From a virus: a DNA stretch of 34,200 nucleotides. Below, in pieces: positions 24,579-32,606 of this stretch (its first letter is position 1; each line of letters begins with the position of its first letter). Both the position numbers and the translations under genes were made by a program. The stretch lies in IMG/VR virus record IMGVR_UViG_3300028569_000098, positions 1 to 34,200 of that record; one strand, given 5' to 3'. The notes below the pieces were generated by a model that saw only the letters and a program-made list of their open reading frames with translations, searched no databases and had not been told where the DNA came from.

Positions 24579-27500
24579 TTATAGCGGTATAGCAGTAATT
24601 GTTGACGACCTTATACCACTGTATAGGGTTGTGCTGTTTTGTTTAGCGTCAATAAGGTGTAGGTTTTCAAAGCTATCTGACACCCCAATCTTACTTGTTC
24701 CTAAATAAGAACCATAAATTTCTAACGCATTGAGCTCAATACTGATAGGCACTGTTGCACCAGTTAGCACATCTCTCCAGGTTGGTTCGGTAGCATAAAC
24801 GTCTGACCAGTTACCCATAGCAACAATAGAGTATGGTCCAGCTCCCCATTGTGCAAAAACAACTGACGAACCTTCTTTTGATTTATCAATTTGATAATCT
24901 GCAATGTTATTAATAATAAATGGACCTGTAATGTCTAGGCTTCCTGTATATTCATTAAAGTCTAGAAGTGGGTCAAAGGTAAAACCGATCGTATTCCACT
25001 GCCCATATCTTATTGTTGCGGTTTGTGCAACACCATTAGTTGTTGTATGTTGTTGTCCATTTACAAAAATCTTTACCCCAGAATAAGACGAATATGCAGT
25101 TCCACTAGACGTTCTTACTCTAAGTGAGGCAGTGTTTGTGTTTGCCCCTGTTTGTGCATCAATCACAAATGTATTATTTCTATCTGTAATTCTAAAAATT
25201 TCAACGCTTGAGTTTGCAGTAAAGGCAGTATCCTTCATAACTGACATTTGCACAACGCTATCTTTATAGAAATCTTTTTCTGTTGGGTTAATTAAAACTC
25301 TTAGACCCTTTGTTTCTACCGTAGTGTTTGCTAAAACTGATCCAATGTTTGAGCCAACCATTTTAATTCCACTATATTTATTTAAATATAGATATGGAGT
25401 GCTGTCTTTATAAATTGTATAAGGATTTAGTCCGTCGTAAACTATTGATGTTGAGTTTGCCATTGTGTACGGAATGATATCCCTAGAATATCTAGTTCCA
25501 ATTTCTGTAGGGAGTGCTGAGTAGTCATATGCTTGTGAAGCAAGTTGTAATTTTTTAATCTTTAGGGGATTTCTAAAAATACCAGGAATTTTAATCTCAA
25601 ACGAAACAGATATTGATAGATCATTAAAGTCGGAGAATCCACCTGTAGGCAAATACACAATGTGGTTATTTAATATTTGATATTTTTTATTAATCCAAGT
25701 AGAGTCTGGGATTAGAACGCTATTAGATGATGCAGAGACATATGTTTTTTCTGTTTGATTGGTTGAAACTGTTGAGGTTGCTACCTCTAAAAATTCTACA
25801 TAAGACTTTACTGTTGAGTTTGCAGAAGCAATTGATTCTGGATGATCTATGTTTATTTGAATAAAGTCTAATGCATACTCTAATGTTCCAGAAGAGTCGG
25901 CAATAACATTTTTGGCTAAAAGTGATAATGGAACATAGTCTTCCCAGGAAGAATCTACTGCTATGTCTAAGTCAAGGACTCCAAATGTATTAACTGCAAT
26001 AAGGGTGTAGCTTGCAAAGTGGCTTGGCAGGATTGTGCTGTTGTGTCTAACAATTCCATCGGTAAATTCTGCACCTCCGCCAGATGATTGGTCTAGGGCA
26101 TAAACCTTATTGATATTCTTTTTATCTCCAAACCCAAACTTGTAAATATTTCCTCTAAACATTTTTGCTGTAGAAGTTCCAGTAACATTTAAATCTGGAG
26201 AGCCTCCAAGAAATACTTTTAAGTCTCCTTGGTTTGTAAAAAATGAAGAAAGTGCTGTATTGTTTTCTGCTGTTAGTAATTGATCAATGTCTACCCCTGC
26301 AGAAAATTTATTGGCGGTATTGGTTATTGTAACTGTATCTATAGTTGTTATTGAAGATCCAGAGATAAATTTGTAAACTATTTGATTTGAAGAATTAACA
26401 ACTGCTTCGAAGTATTCGTTACTAGTATTAATTACTCTGAAAAGAATTTCATTTGATGTTGGAGTTTCAGCAAGTTTGTATACACCATAAATTAACTTAA
26501 TTGGTTCAGATAGAACACTAAGTTTTTCAAACTCTAGATATCCTGCAGTATAAAAACTTTCTGCTGCTTCTGCTCCGTCAGCAATTGCGTCTGTGTTGTC
26601 TGGAACTATTCTAAAAAACACATCGTCGTTAATGATAGAGCCAGAAGTTAAACTTGAAGTTGTTGATTGTCCAGAAAGAGTATTGTTTAGGTCGCACCAT
26701 TCCACAAATGATTGACTGTTGTTTTGAAGAACTAGTTTTGGAAGTTTGTACTCTGGGGCAAAAAGAACTTGTCCGTCTGTTGATAGATTTTTAACTACTC
26801 CATTTTGCCATCTACCGTTTCCAGGATAGACGTAGTTGTTGGAATATTTAGCAACTTGATAATCTATCATTACTGGCATTTCAGAGAAGTTACCAAATTT
26901 TAATTGTGGAACCTCTACAGATTGTCCTTTAACAAAGTGAAGCTTTGCATTGACTTCAGACATTTGATATGCATAAATTGCAATACAGTCTAGCTGAATT
27001 TGTGGCACATTCGAGTACGCATAAAACCCAATCCAGTCCTGATCTTTTCCTGCATCTGTTAATTTTGTTGGCAAATTAAAATTTGTTAAATCGTGATTCA
27101 GGGAAATAACGGTTTCACCATTAATTATTAAACTAGACGATGATCTGTTGTATGTAAAATGAATCAGCATGGGTCTGTCCCATTCTCCAACATAGTGTGA
27201 CTTAATTACGTCTTCTATCTTTAATGAAATATATGGTCCATTTACATAGATTCCGTTATCTGATTGAATTGGTCCAACAATTTTTTGTGGGTAGTGTGCT
27301 GAAGAGTTTATTCTTGCCCAAAATTCTAAAGTATATACTTTATTTTTACCATCATCATTTAAGAAGCCAAAGCCTGGAATAATTATTGATGGCTTGCTTG
27401 TTATTGGATAAATGTTAGTTATGTTAGTCGCACCATAAACCATTGGCATTCCGTTATTGTCTGATGCAACATTTGCCGCTGTAGTGTCGCTTGAGATGTA

Positions 27501-27671
27501 ATATCCGTTATTTAAAGAAGTATCATTATACCCAGTTAGGGGTGAGCCATATGCAGAAATGTTGATCGATGACTCAAGATCGACTACTGATGCTGGGGGC
27601 AGTACGTCATTTAAATCCCATACGGCAATGGGATTGTCTCTAGTAATTGAGTCAGCGTACCTATTTGTCAT
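24579..27671 (-). CDS. large LamG-like virion protein (1030 aa)
   Basis: It is probably a virion surface or tail-associated protein. I chose the ATG at 27671 because GAGG stands five bases upstream. A Met eight codons earlier lacks a site, and a frame from 27950 would run through the divergent gene. About residues 111-250 (KVYTLEFWARINSS, SSLIINGETVISL, IQLDCIAIYAYQMSE) form a LamG/concanavalin-like sandwich. Similar patterns recur near 400-520 (EILFRVINTSNEYFEAVVNS) and 790-960 (VEIFRITDRNNTFVIDAQ, KIFVNGQQHTT, GQWNTIGFTFDP). Three such domains suggest multivalent ligand (perhaps sugar) binding. No enzyme motif is seen. It is transcribed divergently from the glycosyltransferase gene. Confidence 0.72.
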   Translation of the reverse strand: MTNRYADSITRDNPIAVWDLNDVLPPASVVDLESSINISAYGSPLTGYNDTSLNNGYYISSDTTAANVASDNNGMPMVYGATNITNIYPITSKPSIIIPGFGFLNDDGKNKVYTLEFWARINSSAHYPQKIVGPIQSDNGIYVNGPYISLKIEDVIKSHYVGEWDRPMLIHFTYNRSSSSLIINGETVISLNHDLTNFNLPTKLTDAGKDQDWIGFYAYSNVPQIQLDCIAIYAYQMSEVNAKLHFVKGQSVEVPQLKFGNFSEMPVMIDYQVAKYSNNYVYPGNGRWQNGVVKNLSTDGQVLFAPEYKLPKLVLQNNSQSFVEWCDLNNTLSGQSTTSSLTSGSIINDDVFFRIVPDNTDAIADGAEAAESFYTAGYLEFEKLSVLSEPIKLIYGVYKLAETPTSNEILFRVINTSNEYFEAVVNSSNQIVYKFISGSSITTIDTVTITNTANKFSAGVDIDQLLTAENNTALSSFFTNQGDLKVFLGGSPDLNVTGTSTAKMFRGNIYKFGFGDKKNINKVYALDQSSGGGAEFTDGIVRHNSTILPSHFASYTLIAVNTFGVLDLDIAVDSSWEDYVPLSLLAKNVIADSSGTLEYALDFIQINIDHPESIASANSTVKSYVEFLEVATSTVSTNQTEKTYVSASSNSVLIPDSTWINKKYQILNNHIVYLPTGGFSDFNDLSISVSFEIKIPGIFRNPLKIKKLQLASQAYDYSALPTEIGTRYSRDIIPYTMANSTSIVYDGLNPYTIYKDSTPYLYLNKYSGIKMVGSNIGSVLANTTVETKGLRVLINPTEKDFYKDSVVQMSVMKDTAFTANSSVEIFRITDRNNTFVIDAQTGANTNTASLRVRTSSGTAYSSYSGVKIFVNGQQHTTTNGVAQTATIRYGQWNTIGFTFDPLLDFNEYTGSLDITGPFIINNIADYQIDKSKEGSSVVFAQWGAGPYSIVAMGNWSDVYATEPTWRDVLTGATVPISIELNALEIYGSYLGTSKIGVSDSFENLHLIDAKQNSTTLYSGIRSSTITAIPL

Positions 27672-27682
27672 TTTTCCTCTAA

Positions 27683-27701
27683 CTAAGTTTACCATACTTA
27701 G
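27683..27701. promoter_or_regulatory. inverted repeat between divergent promoters (candidate operator)
   Basis: CTAAGT (27683-27688) and ACTTAG (27696-27701) are exact inverted repeats with a 7-base spacer. The spacer and left arm overlap the likely -35 region of the plus-strand glycosyltransferase promoter and the -10 (TGGTAAACT, 27686-27694) of the minus-strand LamG gene. A protein bound here could switch both. Confidence 0.4.
27686..27694 (-). promoter_or_regulatory. weak extended -10 promoter of the LamG-like gene
   Basis: The minus strand reads TGGTAAACT (four of six -10 bases, with TGn), 14 bases before the ATG at 27671. The predicted leader of about 8 bases includes the GAGG site. It lies inside the candidate operator. 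Confidence 0.35.
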
Positions 27702-27707
27702 GTTTTC

Positions 27708-27716
27708 TGGTATAAT
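27708..27716 (+). promoter_or_regulatory. extended -10 promoter of the glycosyltransferase gene
   Basis: TGGTATAAT is a perfect extended -10, the only one found on the plus strand next to a gene. A -35-like TTTACC lies 17 bases upstream (27688-27693). The predicted start near 27723 leaves a leader of about 22 bases with a GGAGA ribosome-binding site. Confidence 0.7.
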
Positions 27717-27744
27717 GTTTATACAACTAATAGATGGAGAGACA

Positions 27745-28527
27745 ATGCATTTACATATTGCTACCCCAATGTATGGGGGAAACTGTAAGGGTGTATATCT
27801 TGACGGACTAATGGCACTAACCTTTGAGCTTGCTCGTAAGGGATACCAAGTCTCCTTTTCAAAGATATACAACGAAAGTCTTATTACTCGTGCTAGGAAT
27901 AATCTAGTACACGAGTTTGAGAAATCTGGTGCTGATGCACTACTATTCATTGACGGTGACGAGGGGTTTAATCATGTTGACGTTATCGAAATGATCGAGT
28001 CTGGTAAAGATGTTATTGGTGCTATCTACCCAATGAAAAACATTAACTGGGAAAATGTACGACAGGCTGCACTCAAGGGTGAAGAAAATCTATCTCAATA
28101 TTCTGGATTCTTTGCTATGAACATGTTGCCTGGAGAGACTACTTTTAAAATGAATGAACCAGTTCCTGTTACTGAAGTTGGCACAGGAATGCTATTCATT
28201 AAGAAAGAAGTATTCAAAACAATGAAGCCACACTGCCCACAGTATATGTTAAATACATCTACTGGTGCATTTGATGCTTCTCAAATGGTGACTGAATACT
28301 TTGCTACCAGCATTACCGAAGATGGCATTCTTCTTTCGGAGGATTACCACTTCTGCCGTAAGTACCGTGAACTTGGTGGAGAAGTCTTTGCTGCACCTTG
28401 GGTAAAGATTGTTCACGCAGGGGAATACATTTTTGATGGTAGTTTTGCCTCTACAATGATGTTAACTGCATCGGTAGTTGAAAATATTCCAGAAGAAAAG
28501 CCAAAACCTAAAACTAAAAAGAAATAA
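27745..28527 (+). CDS. GT-A-type glycosyltransferase, moron-like (260 aa)
   Basis: It probably transfers a sugar from a nucleotide donor. The fold is GT-A-like: an N-terminal strand HIATPMYGG, then TRARNNLVHEFEKS and ADALLFIDGDEGF with a DxD motif at residues 70-72, the usual metal and nucleotide-sugar site. SEDYHFCRKYRELGGEVF (about 197-214) fits the ED-x-x-F acceptor motif, and VKIVHAGEYIF may give a metal-binding His. The C terminus is a short Lys-rich tail. The ATG at 27745 has GGAGA upstream, while a longer frame from 27559 would cross the promoter. It is the only plus-strand gene, with its own promoter and terminator, and lies between virion genes. Modifying virion or host surface sugar is inference. 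Confidence 0.85.
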   Translation: MHLHIATPMYGGNCKGVYLDGLMALTFELARKGYQVSFSKIYNESLITRARNNLVHEFEKSGADALLFIDGDEGFNHVDVIEMIESGKDVIGAIYPMKNINWENVRQAALKGEENLSQYSGFFAMNMLPGETTFKMNEPVPVTEVGTGMLFIKKEVFKTMKPHCPQYMLNTSTGAFDASQMVTEYFATSITEDGILLSEDYHFCRKYRELGGEVFAAPWVKIVHAGEYIFDGSFASTMMLTASVVENIPEEKPKPKTKKK

Positions 28528-28528
28528 G

Positions 28529-28555
28529 AATAGCCCCGAAAGGGGCTATTTTTTT
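28529..28555 (+). terminator. intrinsic terminator of the glycosyltransferase gene
   Basis: AATAGCCCC and GGGGCTATT form a nine-pair stem with a GAAA tetraloop, followed by TTTTT. It begins just after the stop codon and reaches the stop of the convergent minus-strand gene. On the minus strand the tail is less U-rich, so it may act only weakly that way. Confidence 0.92.
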
Positions 28556-28895
28556 ATTCAGTTGCCTCTATCCAAGATTGAGATGTTTCATTCCAGTCAT
28601 ACAACAGGTCGTTTTCTGGATATGCAACTGGTGCTACCCAAATCCAATTATTAGTATCTAGTGTCCAAGAAGGATATGGCTGTGGTCTATAGAATACATC
28701 AAGATCTGAATCGTAGAAGTACCCAATACCTGCAAAATTTCCACGGAAGTTTCTATTATAAGATGTTTGAATCCAAGTACCCCCAAGACCAACATCGTTA
28801 GCTAGAAAATCTTGTCCACGATGCTCTAGTGAATTATCAACAACAAGAACACGAGTAACAATATTGTTTTCATCTATTTCTGCAAAATGTGCCAT
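28554..28895 (-). CDS. small fibre-associated protein (113 aa)
   Basis: The product resembles a class of small proteins found near tail-fibre genes of aquatic phages, beginning AHFAEIDENNIVTRVLVVDN. It is rich in aromatic residues, including YFYDSDLDVFYRPQPYPSW and WIWVAP, with repeated W/Y motifs typical of short beta structures. No membrane segment or signal is seen. It is coupled to the glycine-rich adhesin by an overlapping stop and start (TAATG). Its stop lies within the terminator of the convergent glycosyltransferase gene. It could be a chaperone or a small tip protein of the fibre; the family has no function I can name. Confidence 0.72.
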   Translation of the reverse strand: MAHFAEIDENNIVTRVLVVDNSLEHRGQDFLANDVGLGGTWIQTSYNRNFRGNFAGIGYFYDSDLDVFYRPQPYPSWTLDTNNWIWVAPVAYPENDLLYDWNETSQSWIEATE

Positions 28896-29824
28896 TAGAT
28901 GTCAGCCCTTACTGTAAATGTTGAAGTAGATTTAAATTGATAAATTTTATATCCACCAGAAACAGTTCTTGTTGCAGTACCGCCAGTAATAACTAGGTCT
29001 GGGTATGTTTCTAGATATTTTAAAACAACAAATCCAGAACCACCATTACCAGAGTTTCCGTTATTAGAAACACCTCCTGAACCAGAACCACTATTAACAC
29101 GAGCAGAAGTAGTAGCAGTAGTATGTCTTCCTGGAGATGCCCCAGAAGTTCCAAGAGTTGTTCCTGTAGCACCATCATTACCTGCGGTCCCATTAGTTGA
29201 TGCAATTGCGTTTGCAGCACCACCACCTCCACCTGCATACACAATTGACGTACCAGTAATTGAAGATGTTTTTCCTTGACCACCGTTTCCAGCCCTACTG
29301 TTGTTTGCGTTGACTCCTGAGTTGTTTAGTGAGCCTCCACCACCACCACCTTTTCGATAGTTTGTGTTGTTGGAGCCTCCACCGTCGGTTCCCTGTCCGA
29401 CTGTACCGATACCACCGCTGTCGGTTGAGTTTAGAAACGCACCAATACCACCACCAGAACCACCGTTTCCACCTTCAACACTGTTTCGGTGTGAGCCATA
29501 TCCTCCACCAATTGCAGTGAGAGTTGCTACAGCGGCTGCTGAATTTGAAAATTGAAAACTTGAATTACTTCCACTTGATCCAACTCCTCCACCAGCAGCT
29601 ACTCCTGTGCCGCCAGCACCAACAATTACAGAATAAGATTTTCCTTCTACAAGAAAAAATCCAGAAGCAGAAGTGCTCTCAAGATATCCACCAGCTCCAC
29701 CACCACCTGGACCAAAAGAGTTTGATTCTGCTGCACCAGAACCGCCACCAGCAATTAAAAGATATTCAGACAAAGCAATAGTTTGAAATGTAGAACCAAT
29801 AAGTCCACCAAGCACTCCAGGCAT
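28895..29824 (-). CDS. glycine-rich tail adhesin (309 aa)
   Basis: It is probably a fibre-tip adhesin. Residues about 20-265 hold many Gly runs (LLIAGGGSGAAES, FGPGGGGAGGY, NGGSGGG, RKGGGGGGS, YAGGGGGAAN). In the T4-like S16 adhesin such runs form a sandwich of polyglycine type II helices with variable loops between them. The same plan here would place the Asn/Ser/Thr-rich stretches in receptor-facing loops. The C-terminal 50 residues (FVVLKYLETYPDLVITGGTATRTVSGGYKIYQF) are a compact beta domain. I chose the ATG at 29824, which overlaps the upstream fibre's stop (TAATG); a longer frame would add 10 residues within that fibre gene. The three-dimensional arrangement is inferred, not shown. Confidence 0.8.
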   Translation of the reverse strand: MPGVLGGLIGSTFQTIALSEYLLIAGGGSGAAESNSFGPGGGGAGGYLESTSASGFFLVEGKSYSVIVGAGGTGVAAGGGVGSSGSNSSFQFSNSAAAVATLTAIGGGYGSHRNSVEGGNGGSGGGIGAFLNSTDSGGIGTVGQGTDGGGSNNTNYRKGGGGGGSLNNSGVNANNSRAGNGGQGKTSSITGTSIVYAGGGGGAANAIASTNGTAGNDGATGTTLGTSGASPGRHTTATTSARVNSGSGSGGVSNNGNSGNGGSGFVVLKYLETYPDLVITGGTATRTVSGGYKIYQFKSTSTFTVRADI

Positions 29825-31131
29825 TATGTCAATCCGTTTCCTGAAATAAACCAAGTTGTTGCTGCAACTTTAACTAGAGTTGCCATACCGTATGCTGCAA
29901 GTGTTCTGCTTCCAGTTGTTCCTACTACAGAAAGTCTTAAAGTGTCTGTTGACTGAATAGTAATTGTAGTATTTCCAGTTGAATGACCAGCAACAATAAC
30001 GATAGTAGTTCCTATTGGAAAGGCTACGTTTGCATTTGATGGGATTGTTAATGTTCTACCGCCTGTATCTACGTACAGGTGTTTTCCTGCATTTTCCGCA
30101 GCAGCTACTGTGTTTGCAGAAATAATGTTTTGTGGCATACCCATATAGCCAACACCAGATGCAGCAGTAGTGGTTGTGCCATTTGCTACCGTGCCTGTAA
30201 TAGTTGCGGCATTTATAGAACCAACAAGTGTTGTAGCAGTAACTACGTTTGCAGTAAAGCTACCGTTCGAATCACGAGCTACCATTGTAGATGCACCATT
30301 TGCTGAGTTTGCGGTGGTAGCAGAATTGGGTATAGATGTGAGACCTGAACCGCTACCGTTGAAAGTTGTAGCATTTACGTTACCCGAAAGATTAGCATTT
30401 GTACCAGCAACATTGCCAGTAAAGGTAGCACCTGAGAGATTAGCTATTCCAGCGGTAGCAAGATTAGCGTTTACCCAAATACCGCTAGAATTTAGCTGAA
30501 GAATATCATTAGTGGCAGCAGTATTTGCTATTGATACATCGTGAAGCCATTCAAGGTGATGGTTTCCTGGAATAATGCGTACCGCAATTTGTCCAGACGA
30601 GGCGTGTCTAACTGTAATAAATGCAACAGCCAAGTCGTGCTGAGGTCTTACATTAGTTAGCTTGCCAGCAACTGTGGGGTGTGCAAAAAGAATGTCTCCT
30701 TCAGTCCAAGTTTCATCTCCAACAGCAATAGCACTAGCAACATTTCCACGAGTATCAATACCCTTGAGAGTTCCGAAACTCATTACCGTTCCATTTACAC
30801 CATTAGAAATATTTGCAGTTGCTACACCCATAACACGAAGTTCTGAGTCTTGCAACCCTGTAGTTTCGTGAGGGGTTACATCAATACGACCACTTGGTTC
30901 TGCTCCATAAGCAGAAACTAATGTTCCCTTTACTATTGTTGAGCCAGTATTGTTTCTTACTAAATAAAATGTTGATTCTGCAGAATTGTCTGACCAAGTT
31001 GGGGTAGCGTTAGAACCTGCTGAAACAAGTATTTGTCCTTCTATTCCATAATCAGGGTCTGTTCCAACACCAATAGGACCATTAACGTCTAAGCCGTTTT
31101 TGACCTTAAAGTTTTTATTAGTAGTCGCCAA
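29824..31131 (-). CDS. tail fibre protein (435 aa)
   Basis: It is likely a trimeric tail fibre. Residues 1-18 (NKNFKVKNGLDVNG) match the N-terminal anchor of the next fibre gene and of many aquatic-phage fibres. About residues 55-200 form a conserved beta domain (FYLVRNNTGSTIVKGTLVSA, VMGVATANISNGVNGTVMS, GQIAVRIIPGNHHLEWLHD). Residues about 225-310 are Gly/Asn/Ala/Thr repeats (FNGSGSGLTSIPNSATTANS, VARDSNGSFTANVV). The C-terminal 100 residues form a beta tip (GGRTLTIPSNANVAFPIG, TTWFISGNG). The start is TTG at 31131 with AAGGTG seven bases upstream and an extended -10 before that. It is coupled to the adhesin gene by TAATG. Confidence 0.85.
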   Translation of the reverse strand: MATTNKNFKVKNGLDVNGPIGVGTDPDYGIEGQILVSAGSNATPTWSDNSAESTFYLVRNNTGSTIVKGTLVSAYGAEPSGRIDVTPHETTGLQDSELRVMGVATANISNGVNGTVMSFGTLKGIDTRGNVASAIAVGDETWTEGDILFAHPTVAGKLTNVRPQHDLAVAFITVRHASSGQIAVRIIPGNHHLEWLHDVSIANTAATNDILQLNSSGIWVNANLATAGIANLSGATFTGNVAGTNANLSGNVNATTFNGSGSGLTSIPNSATTANSANGASTMVARDSNGSFTANVVTATTLVGSINAATITGTVANGTTTTAASGVGYMGMPQNIISANTVAAAENAGKHLYVDTGGRTLTIPSNANVAFPIGTTIVIVAGHSTGNTTITIQSTDTLRLSVVGTTGSRTLAAYGMATLVKVAATTWFISGNGLT

Positions 31132-31149
31132 GTATCATCACCTTAGTAA

Positions 31150-31158
31150 ATTATACCA
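31150..31158 (-). promoter_or_regulatory. extended -10 promoter of the fibre-adhesin group
   Basis: The minus strand reads TGGTATAAT. The predicted leader of about 12 bases holds the AAGGTG site of the TTG-started fibre gene. The 53-base gap also holds a perfect palindrome, CTAACTAGTTAG, at 31177-31188. Confidence 0.65.
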
Positions 31159-31184
31159 GATAATGATACCCGACAACTAACTAG

Positions 31185-32591
31185 TTAGACTTCGATCAAT
31201 GTTCTGGTAGTTTTAACAGTTACACCGTTGGTTCCAGTAACTGAAAGTTGTACTGATCCAGCTGCATTTGTAACGTCTGTTGTAATGATTGGTTCTGCTG
31301 AACTATATACTTCAGCATATTCTGTTACATAGACGTTTGATCCTGTAGCTACCGCAAGAATTTCAATTGCGTAGATATCTCCAGAACCATTACGAGCCTG
31401 AATGGTGTACTTTGCAGTTCCATATGTTGAAGAACTCCAAGCAGTATCTACACCAGTTGCACTTGTGTCTGTTAGTCCAACTGAGAATGTGTCAATAGCA
31501 GCCTGTTGCATAACAACAGTATTTGCAATAACATTTCCAGCGGTAACATTCGCAAAGCTAACGGCAGATGTTGTGTTAATGCTCTGGGGTAGTGAAAGAA
31601 GTACGCTACCGCTTGAAGCATTTGCAACAATCTGGTCTGCTGTTCCAGTAAGCGATGTTACACCAGTGTTTGTGATTGTAAGAGAATCTCCTGCTGTACT
31701 AACCACTGCTGTAACTCCAGTACCTGCTGTGAATGTAAAGGTGTCGTCTGAACTATCTGGAGAAGCAATGTTTGTTCCGTCAGAAAAGTTGTTGAATACG
31801 TTTACTGATCCACCAGTTGCAATAACTGCTTCTGAGGCTGCAGATCCAGAGTCTCCAGGAGTGGCAAGATACCAGGCATTTGCTGATTCCTTCCAGAAGA
31901 TCTTTGCATTAGTGTAATCTCCACGCTCAACTTCAATACCAGCATCAAGTGTTGGTGTGCCAGTAATATTGCTATTAAGAACAACGATGTTGTCTTCAAC
32001 AGCAAGGGTATCTGTGTTAAGGGTTGTAGTTGTACCACTAACTGTTAGGTTTCCTGTAACAGTAAGGTTATTGCCAATTGTTACGTCATTAGGAAGACCA
32101 ATTGTTACTGAACCAGTAGATCCAGAAACTTCAACCTCATTTGCAGTTCCAGTAAGACCTGTTACACCAGAGTTAGTAATTGTAATGGTATCGCTTGTTG
32201 CATTTCCTGCAATAGTAATTCCAGTACTTGGTGTAATGGTAATTGTGTCGGAGTTGTTAGCCGCTACAATTGATGTTCCATTTGCAATGAATGTTTTAAA
32301 GATGTTTTGTGCTGAACCAAGATCTGAGTTAGTAATTGTGATTGTATCGCTTGTTGCGTTACCAACAATTGTAATTCCAGTGCTTGGTGTGAGTGTAAGT
32401 GTATCAGTGCTGGTATCTGCAACGACCGATGTTCCGTTAGCACTAATTGTTGCAAATACATTAGGGTATGCCACGGTAGCTTCGGTAAGAATGTTTGAAC
32501 TGTTAATTGTACCGTTAGTACCTGTGATGGTTACGTTACCGTCAACTGTTAAGCCATTCTTGACTCTAAAGTTTTTATTGACTGTTGCCAT
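31185..32591 (-). CDS. tail fibre protein with beta repeats (468 aa)
   Basis: It is likely a fibre shaft. The N terminus (NKNFRVKNGLTVDGNV) is the anchor shared with the fibre just downstream. Three repeat units of about 50-73 residues (about 46-94, 98-160 and 256-328) follow the plan xNGTxxxA, DTxTxTxxTGxT, DxxTITNxGVTxLTGTA, SxGSVxxxLP. A conserved fibre motif, VEDNIVVLNSNITG and AGIEVERGDYTNAK, lies about 188-220. The C-terminal part (about 370-468) is a beta domain (YTIQARNGSGDIYAIEILAV). The ribosome-binding site AAGGAG lies eight bases before the ATG. It follows a small upstream gene by 15 bases with no promoter between them. Confidence 0.82.
   Translation of the reverse strand: MATVNKNFRVKNGLTVDGNVTITGTNGTINSSNILTEATVAYPNVFATISANGTSVVADTSTDTLTLTPSTGITIVGNATSDTITITNSDLGSAQNIFKTFIANGTSIVAANNSDTITITPSTGITIAGNATSDTITITNSGVTGLTGTANEVEVSGSTGSVTIGLPNDVTIGNNLTVTGNLTVSGTTTTLNTDTLAVEDNIVVLNSNITGTPTLDAGIEVERGDYTNAKIFWKESANAWYLATPGDSGSAASEAVIATGGSVNVFNNFSDGTNIASPDSSDDTFTFTAGTGVTAVVSTAGDSLTITNTGVTSLTGTADQIVANASSGSVLLSLPQSINTTSAVSFANVTAGNVIANTVVMQQAAIDTFSVGLTDTSATGVDTAWSSSTYGTAKYTIQARNGSGDIYAIEILAVATGSNVYVTEYAEVYSSAEPIITTDVTNAAGSVQLSVTGTNGVTVKTTRTLIEV
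32112..32456 (-). repeat. two near-identical repeat units in the fibre gene
   Basis: Units at 32310-32456 and 32112-32300 encode ANGTSVVADT and ANGTSIVAAN, then STGITIVGNATSDTITITNS and STGITIAGNATSDTITITNS. The DNA is also closely similar, pointing to a recent duplication or gene conversion. A third, diverged unit lies at 31608-31826. Confidence 0.75.
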
Positions 32592-32606
32592 TTTATTATC
32601 TCCTTA

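Noticed and set aside
27559-27744. An upstream start for the glycosyltransferase
   Set aside because: It would cross the promoter and divergent gene. The start at 27745 has a good ribosome-binding site and begins the expected GT-A strand.
27672-27950. Longer starts for the LamG-like protein (27950 and 27695)
   Set aside because: The first would extend through the divergent promoter and gene, and the second lacks a ribosome-binding site. The ATG at 27671 has GAGG at good spacing.
32112-32456. Direct repeats that might suggest a CRISPR array
   Set aside because: The repeats are in frame within a fibre gene, long, and have no spacers of uniform length.
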